A stretch of DNA of 64,000 nucleotides. It comes from Paraperibacillus esterisolvens (GTDB lineage Bacteria; Bacillota; Bacilli; Bacillales; DSM-1321). Positions 59,297 through 64,000 of this stretch are shown piece by piece; the stretch's first letter is position 1; each line of letters opens with the position of its first letter. A program made the translations under genes and the position numbers. The notes beneath the pieces were generated by a model, which saw only the letters and a program-made list of their open reading frames with translations, searched no databases and was not told the DNA's origin. The DNA lies in NCBI RefSeq assembly GCF_046237625.1, contig NZ_CP143545.1, forward strand, positions 1,240,001 to 1,304,000. The letters run 5' to 3'.

Positions 59297-61138
59297 TTGA
59301 ACCTTCGCAGCGATATACGTAATATAGCAATTATAGCTCACGTCGACCATGGTAAAACAACACTGGTTGACCAGCTTTTGAAGCAGTCTGGCACATTCCG
59401 TGTGAATGAGCATGTTGAGGAAAGAGCCATGGACTCAAACGACCTCGAGAGAGAAAGAGGAATAACGATTCTGGCAAAGAATACTGCCGTTCAATATAAA
59501 GATACACGCATCAATATCCTTGATACTCCGGGACATGCTGACTTCGGTGGAGAAGTAGAACGTATCATGAAAATGGTAGATGGCGTTCTCCTTGTGGTGG
59601 ATGCATATGAAGGCTGTATGCCGCAGACCCGTTTTGTCCTCAAAAAAGCCCTTGAACAAAAAATCACACCGATTGTTGTAGTCAATAAGATTGACCGTGA
59701 TGCAGCCCGTCCTGAAGAAGTTGTCGACGAAGTTATCGACCTTTTCATCGAGCTGGGTGCAGACGAAGAACAGCTTGAGTTCCCAGTGATCTATGCTTCA
59801 GGCATTAACGGAACAGCCAGTAACGAGCCAGATCCTGCCAAGCAGGAAGAAAATATGGAACCATTGTTTGAAGCGATTGTAGAGAATATTCCTGCACCGG
59901 TTGACAATCGTGATGAGGCACTTCAATTCCAGATCGCACTTCTTGATTACAATGACTATGTCGGAAGAATTGGGATTGGCCGTGTATTCCGCGGAACAAT
60001 GAAGGTTGGACAGCAGGTTGCCCTGATGAAACTGGATGGCAGTGTCAAGCAGTTCCGTGTTACAAAGATCTTTGGTTTCACCGGTCTCAAAAGAATTGAA
60101 ATCGATGAAGCTTACGCAGGGGACCTGATTGCTGTTTCCGGCATGGAAGATATCAATGTCGGTGAGACTGTGTGTCCATTCGATGCCCAGGAAGCACTGC
60201 CAATACTCCGAATTGATGAGCCGACCCTTCAGATGACTTTCCTGGTAAATAACAGCCCGTTCGCAGGTCGTGAAGGAAAGTATCTGACTGCACGCAAAAT
60301 TCAGGAAAGACTGGATCTTCAGCTGCAGACAGATGTCAGCCTTCGCGTAGATGAAACGGATTCACCGGATGTCTGGATCGTATCCGGCCGCGGCGAGCTT
60401 CATCTTTCTATTCTGATCGAAAACATGAGAAGAGAAGGATATGAGCTTCAAGTTTCCAAACCGGAGGTTATCGTTCGTGATATCGATGGAGTCCGCTGTG
60501 AGCCTGTGGAACGTGTTCAGATTGATGTGCCGGAAGAGCATACTGGAGCGATCATGGAATCGATCGGAGCCCGTAAAGGTGAAATGGTCGATATGATCAA
60601 CAACGGCAGCGGCCAAGTGCGTATGATTTTCATGGTGCCGGCACGCGGACTGATTGGTTATTCTACAGAGTTTCTTACGCTGACCAGGGGTTACGGAATC
60701 CTGAACCATACCTTTGACAGCTATCAGCCGATGGCTCAGGGCCAGGTAGGCGGACGCCGCCAGGGAGTATTGGTTTCAATGGAATCCGGAAAAGCCTCTC
60801 AATACGGTATCATGCAGGTAGAAGACAGAGGTGTGATTTTCGTTGAGCCGGGTACTGAAATCTATGAAGGAATGATCGTCGGGGAACATAACCGTGAAAG
60901 TGATATTACAGTGAATGTTGTTAAAGTCAAGCAGATGACCAATATGCGTTCTGCGAACAAAGACCAGACAACGACCATGAAAAAGCCGCGCATTATGTCA
61001 CTTGAAGAGGCTTTGGAATACTTGAATGACGATGAGTACTGTGAAGTTACTCCGGAATCCATCCGTCTTAGGAAGAAAATTCTGGACAAGAACGAACGTG
61101 AAAGAGTCGCCAAAAAGAAAAAGTATGCAGAATCTTAA
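59297..61138 (+). CDS. typA: Ribosome-associated GTPase TypA/BipA
   Basis: The 613-residue translational GTPase has P-loop AHVDHGKTTL, switch I RERGITI, switch II DTPGHADFGGEVER and NKID, followed by EF-G-like domains II, III and V and the BipA-specific C-terminal domain. It assists ribosome assembly and stress or cold growth. AGGAGTGG precedes the TTG start; the N-terminus LNLRSDIRNIAII agrees with the orthologue. Matches B. subtilis ylaG. Confidence 0.96.
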   Translation: MNLRSDIRNIAIIAHVDHGKTTLVDQLLKQSGTFRVNEHVEERAMDSNDLERERGITILAKNTAVQYKDTRINILDTPGHADFGGEVERIMKMVDGVLLVVDAYEGCMPQTRFVLKKALEQKITPIVVVNKIDRDAARPEEVVDEVIDLFIELGADEEQLEFPVIYASGINGTASNEPDPAKQEENMEPLFEAIVENIPAPVDNRDEALQFQIALLDYNDYVGRIGIGRVFRGTMKVGQQVALMKLDGSVKQFRVTKIFGFTGLKRIEIDEAYAGDLIAVSGMEDINVGETVCPFDAQEALPILRIDEPTLQMTFLVNNSPFAGREGKYLTARKIQERLDLQLQTDVSLRVDETDSPDVWIVSGRGELHLSILIENMRREGYELQVSKPEVIVRDIDGVRCEPVERVQIDVPEEHTGAIMESIGARKGEMVDMINNGSGQVRMIFMVPARGLIGYSTEFLTLTRGYGILNHTFDSYQPMAQGQVGGRRQGVLVSMESGKASQYGIMQVEDRGVIFVEPGTEIYEGMIVGEHNRESDITVNVVKVKQMTNMRSANKDQTTTMKKPRIMSLEEALEYLNDDEYCEVTPESIRLRKKILDKNERERVAKKKKYAES

Positions 61139-61165
61139 TCTGTAAACACTGGGGAGGGTAACACG

Positions 61166-61477
61166 ATGGATGGCTTAGAGCATTTAAGCCCAGCTGCAAG
61201 GCTCTTTGTAGACCTGTTCGGCACGAAAGCCGGTACAAATGTACTTTACGCGTCGATAGTACTGCTCTCCATTTTGGTCTATAATCTTGGATTTGCCAGG
61301 AAACTGTCTGTTTTTAAAAACCTGATTATATACATTTCACTTGCGCTTGGATGCCTTATGCTTACCATCCTGGCCATTCAGCTGCCGGTAGTCGAATCAC
61401 TGCTGGTTGCTGCCTTCGTTCTTGGAATATATAAAATCAGGCTGAATCAGCAGAAGCGCCAGCAAGTGGAGCAGTAA
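61166..61477 (+). CDS. ylaH: YlaH family membrane protein
   Basis: The 103-residue protein has a polar N-terminus, then three hydrophobic helices (VLYASIVLLSILVYNLGF, LIIYISLALGCLMLTILAI, VVESLLVAAFVLGIY) and a basic tail. It matches YlaH by size and position after typA. GGGGAGGG precedes the ATG. The next gene starts 4 bases later. Confidence 0.88.
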   Translation: MDGLEHLSPAARLFVDLFGTKAGTNVLYASIVLLSILVYNLGFARKLSVFKNLIIYISLALGCLMLTILAIQLPVVESLLVAAFVLGIYKIRLNQQKRQQVEQ

Positions 61478-61480
61478 GCC

Positions 61481-61765
61481 ATGAATTCACTTCAGGATGC
61501 ATTATACAATTGGCTTACCATCAAAGTGGTGTGTGATGCCAGGCCGGAAGATACAGCAGCCTTTGAGACTAAAGAAATGTTTGAAGGGCTCCTTACAGAG
61601 GAGCATGCTTTGGGCTCTCTCAAAGTCAGGAAGGATGGCTCTATGTATTATGTGGATTTCGTGAAGGACGGCTCGGCTGACATCAGGAGGTTTCCTGCCG
61701 AACTGATTGAAGCAATGCTCCATCAGATTAACCTGGAACCTCAGAAATACAGGAATTTTACCTGA
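61481..61765 (+). CDS. Small protein of unknown function inserted between ylaH and ylaI
   Basis: The 94-residue acidic protein MNSLQDALYNWLTIKVVCDA... has an alternating pattern suggesting a small alpha/beta fold. CAGCAAGTGGAG lies before its ATG and it begins 4 bases after ylaH, so it should be co-translated. B. subtilis ylaI follows ylaH directly, so this gene is an addition relative to that species. No family recognised. Two hairpins (61789-61805; 61814-61850) follow without T-tracts. Confidence 0.7.
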   Translation: MNSLQDALYNWLTIKVVCDARPEDTAAFETKEMFEGLLTEEHALGSLKVRKDGSMYYVDFVKDGSADIRRFPAELIEAMLHQINLEPQKYRNFT

Positions 61766-61950
61766 TTTATTTTATAGCAATAAAAAGGGCGGCTAATTGA
61801 GCCGCTAAAACATAGCCCGGGATTAAAAACTTATTGTTTTTGCCCGGGCTTTGCTGCTTTCAAATTAAAAACAGCTGGCTGTTATCCTATGCCTTTTATT
61901 CACTTGGATGCATGAAAAAATTTCTTCAATTGACAGCCTGATTTTACTGC

Positions 61951-62006
61951 AAAAAAAATAGAGGATGACCCATTTGTTTTTTTAAGGGTCGTCCTCTATT
62001 TTTTTG
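61951..62006. terminator. Strong bidirectional terminator before ylaI stop
   Basis: AAAAAAATAGAGGATGACCC pairs with GGGTCGTCCTCTATTTTTTT (one G-U-type mismatch) around a 14-base loop. It serves ylaI (minus) and can stop plus-strand readthrough. Confidence 0.88.
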
Positions 62007-62010
62007 CATT

Positions 62011-62211
62011 TCACCAGTCATCCTGTTTTTTTGGGCTCCTATAGAGCCGAAAACTTCCTGTTGCAATTCTTTCCTTAGTCCGCACTTCAATTCGGCTGTA
62101 ACAGTCCTTGCACAAATATGTATGGATAGGCCTGTTTCTCAGGCGCTTTGCTAACAGTGTATCGCTATTGATCGACTCAATTTTTTCGCATAAAACACAT
62201 TTAACCCTCAT
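62011..62211 (-). CDS. ylaI: YlaI small zinc-binding protein
   Basis: The 66-residue basic protein has two cysteine pairs, CVLC near the N-terminus and CKDC around residue 34, then IEVRTKERIATGSFRLYRSP. This fits the YlaI (DUF2197) family. A zinc-ribbon RNA- or protein-binding role is plausible but unproven. AGAGGTG precedes the ATG. Confidence 0.88.
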   Translation of the reverse strand: MRVKCVLCEKIESINSDTLLAKRLRNRPIHTYLCKDCYSRIEVRTKERIATGSFRLYRSPKKQDDW

Positions 62212-62352
62212 TCGGCACCTCTTCTCCTGCCTATATTCTATCCCTAGTATACCATCTTTTAAGCAAGAAGGAATAACTCAAGAGCATACAGAATATTTTC
62301 TTATACTTCTGTCTGAAGGACTACCTTTAAAAAACCGTTAGGAGGAAGAACC

Positions 62353-62808
62353 ATGCCTAATCTGGTGGAAACCGAACTGATTCCATCCTTATTCGAGTTC
62401 CTGCAAAAGGAGCAACTGGCAGTCCTGTCAACCATAGACCATGAAGGGGGAGGGCCTAATGTAAATTTGATTTCCTGGATACTTGCCAGGGATGAAAAGA
62501 CGATCGTATTTGCTGCAGCCAGCCGGTCCAGGATTATCCAGAACATCAGGCATCATGAGAGGGCGGTACTGGTGCTTTTTGCAGAAGAATCCGCCTTTTC
62601 CATCAACGGCCAGGTTATGATTAAAAACGAGCGGATCAAGGATGTCCCGCTCGCTCTGACTATACTGGAAATGAGTGTTTATGAGGTGAGAGATATAATG
62701 TTTTATGGTTCCAAAATTTCACATAATCCTGAATACAGCAAAATGTATGATGAAGAGGCGGCATGTCTTCTCGACCGCCATGTCATGGAGGCGTTAACGA
62801 AATCTTGA
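62353..62808 (+). CDS. Pyridoxamine-5'-phosphate-oxidase-like flavin protein
   Basis: The 151-residue split-barrel protein has EQLAVLSTIDHEGGGPNVNL, VFAAASRSRIIQNIRHHERA and VLVLFAEESAFSINGQVMI, the outline of small FMN/F420-binding oxidoreductases related to PNPOx. Substrate unknown. AGGAGGAAGAACC precedes the ATG. It sits between ylaI and ylaJ in a position I do not recall from B. subtilis. No terminator is evident in the 30 bases to the ylaJ stop. Confidence 0.82.
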   Translation: MPNLVETELIPSLFEFLQKEQLAVLSTIDHEGGGPNVNLISWILARDEKTIVFAAASRSRIIQNIRHHERAVLVLFAEESAFSINGQVMIKNERIKDVPLALTILEMSVYEVRDIMFYGSKISHNPEYSKMYDEEAACLLDRHVMEALTKS

Positions 62809-62842
62809 GGAGGCCCGCCACATCCTAGGGCTTCCTAAAGAT

Positions 62843-63439
62843 TCATCTATCCCGGTCTTTATAATGGTTGGATTGCTCGTCCTGCTCTTTTTCCATGATT
62901 TTCTTTTCTTGCCGGTTCATTTGTTTTTTTGGCTCTTCTGTTGTTTTATACGGTTCATTGTCATTCTTGTCTCCAGGGACCGTAGGGATCAGCCTGCCCG
63001 CTATATTTCCCAGTTCATTCATAATGCCTGGCAGCGGCCGCCCATCTTTGATATCTTGGGACAGCTCCCGAAGCCTTGCAGTAATGTCTGGATCAGCCAC
63101 AACCATTGCGCGTCCACCCTGAGGGTCGTTTTCAAGCGACTCGCCAACGGCATACTTTATCGACCCTGTCTGTGACCGTTCTATATCATCATCAATGTCG
63201 ATGCCGACAATGGCATAGGCTCCAAGCACTACAGCGGCCGCTTTATTTACATTCGGGTTCCTTAGCGCCAAATCTTCCAGCCGGCGGGATACCTGCTGGC
63301 TGGTGAGGCGGTCGCGATTCTGGATGGCTGAATTCCTGACGCCTGCCTTATGATTTTCTTTACTGTCAGGGTTTGATCCATCTGCCCCGCAGGCTGTCAG
63401 CACGGAGCAGATCATCACAAACGGAATCAGCTTTTTCAT
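62843..63439 (-). CDS. ylaJ: YhcN/YlaJ-family sporulation lipoprotein
   Basis: The 198-residue protein has a lipoprotein signal with lipobox LTAC, a polar linker, a YhcN/YlaJ domain (about 50-125; RRLEDLALRNPNVNKAAAVV, IDIDDDIERSQTG) and a Lys/Glu-rich tail. Such lipoproteins are found in forespore or spore membranes. AAGGAGG precedes the ATG. Position before ylaK matches B. subtilis. Confidence 0.9.
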   Translation of the reverse strand: MKKLIPFVMICSVLTACGADGSNPDSKENHKAGVRNSAIQNRDRLTSQQVSRRLEDLALRNPNVNKAAAVVLGAYAIVGIDIDDDIERSQTGSIKYAVGESLENDPQGGRAMVVADPDITARLRELSQDIKDGRPLPGIMNELGNIAGRLIPTVPGDKNDNEPYKTTEEPKKQMNRQEKKIMEKEQDEQSNHYKDRDR

Positions 63440-63614
63440 GGGTATCCTCCTTGTGCTGGCACACTTTTTTACCTAGTTTGGATTTTTCCTTCTATCCTTA
63501 TTCAAAATCTCATATATTTTAGCAATACACTTGTCCCTTTCATAAACTAATATCAAAGCCTAAAGTCCCTGTTTATCCGCTTTGGCTTCGATTTTTTAAT
63601 CGGGAGGCGTCCAA

Positions 63615-64000
63615 TTGACCAAAATCTATATATTAGATACCAATGTCCTGTTACAGGATCCATATGCCATCTTCTCATTTAAAGACAACGACGTGGTTAT
63701 TCCAGCTGTTGTCCTTGAGGAAGTTGATTCAAAGAAAAGGTATATGGATGAAATTGGAAGGAATGCAAGACAGGTATCAAAGCTGATAGACGGATTTCGA
63801 TCGGCGGGGAAGCTTCATGAAAGGATTCCGCTCCATAATGGAGGCACTCTTAAAATTGAACTCAATCACCGATCCTTTCATCAGCTTCAGGAAATCTTTG
63901 TAGAAAAAACAAATGATAACCGCATTCTGGCTGTTGCAAAAAATTTATTGATCGAAGAAGAAACCAAACAGAATGGAAAGGCAGTTATTCTTGTCTCTAA
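63615..64000 (+). CDS. ylaK: PhoH-like ATPase YlaK, N-terminal part (cut by window end)
   Basis: GGGAGG lies 7-8 bases before a TTG that opens a frame running off the window. The visible 128 residues form a PIN domain: IYILDTNVLLQDPYAIFSF, VVLEEVDSKK, NDNRILAVAKNL, with the conserved acidic residues of PIN nucleases. In YlaK/PhoH2-type proteins the PIN domain precedes a PhoH ATPase domain and the pair acts as an RNA helicase/nuclease. Only the PIN part can be checked here. Confidence 0.88.
   Translation, partial: MTKIYILDTNVLLQDPYAIFSFKDNDVVIPAVVLEEVDSKKRYMDEIGRNARQVSKLIDGFRSAGKLHERIPLHNGGTLKIELNHRSFHQLQEIFVEKTNDNRILAVAKNLLIEEETKQNGKAVILVS

Noticed and set aside
1..64000. Phage defence system, toxin-antitoxin pair, prophage, insertion sequence or CRISPR
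   Set aside because: No transposase, integrase, nuclease-defence architecture or regular spaced repeats were found. The gene order is that of the conserved Bacillus chromosome.

Overview
The window is an ordinary-looking stretch of core chromosome from a low-to-middle GC, endospore-forming Bacillaceae species (Bacillus, Cytobacillus or Mesobacillus type). The evidence is strong AGGAGG-type ribosome binding sites, frequent TTG/GTG starts, sporulation-type proteins (YjcZ, YhcN/YlaJ), and gene order that follows the B. subtilis ykv-ykw-yku-ykn-ykq-ykr-pdh-ykt-yla arc with several gains and losses. No phage, insertion sequence, CRISPR array, rRNA or tRNA was seen.

Layout. 1-4.8 kb: the end of an M20 amidohydrolase, a membrane PAS histidine kinase, YkvI and a lipoprotein. 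5-7.8 kb: YkvS, a small orphan, an orphan sigma factor, an SDR and a PilZ protein. 8.1-10.2 kb: ptsHI. 10.2-13.6 kb: a small ORF with its own terminator, then a two-gene Opu-type importer whose permease is fused to its binding protein. 13.7-20 kb: atypical SDR, ykwC, patA, corA, cheV, HD hydrolase, ykyB. 20.2-27.6 kb: crcB pair, a PAS-GGDEF-EAL protein, Tat-exported ykuE, GNAT, fadH and a degenerate-EAL ykuI. 27.7-35.6 kb: secreted protein, thioredoxin-fold protein, ykuJ, ykzF, darB, ccpC, dapH-dapL, mscS, ykuU-ykuV. 35.9-39.5 kb: heterodimeric ABC exporter. 39.6-44.9 kb: ktrC, rnjA-rpoY, a 23-residue cationic peptide gene, ykrA, def, a YjcZ-type gene. 45.1-51.3 kb: ykyA and pdhABCD. 51.4-58.9 kb: deacetylase lipoprotein, DUF1885-like gene, SR1/SR1P, speA, FabK/NMO-like enzyme, yktA, yktB, ykzI-like, suhB. 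59-64 kb: ylaF, typA, ylaH, ylaI, flavin protein, ylaJ and the start of ylaK.

How the genes connect. patA, dapH and dapL together give the last three steps specific to the acetylated diaminopimelate branch. PtsHI, ccpC, pdhABCD and the SR1 locus (with a CcpN-like box and a cre-like site) form a central-carbon group. darB and ktrC are c-di-AMP receptors. The PilZ protein, the GGDEF-EAL protein and the degenerate YkuI suggest a c-di-GMP circuit.

The strongest unexplained signal is a roughly 110-170 bp intergenic repeat present four times. Every copy begins a few bases beyond the T-tract of an intrinsic terminator and in the same orientation as that terminator. Other items for a second look are the small-ORF genes, the degenerate YkuI, several operator-like palindromes and the fused importer.
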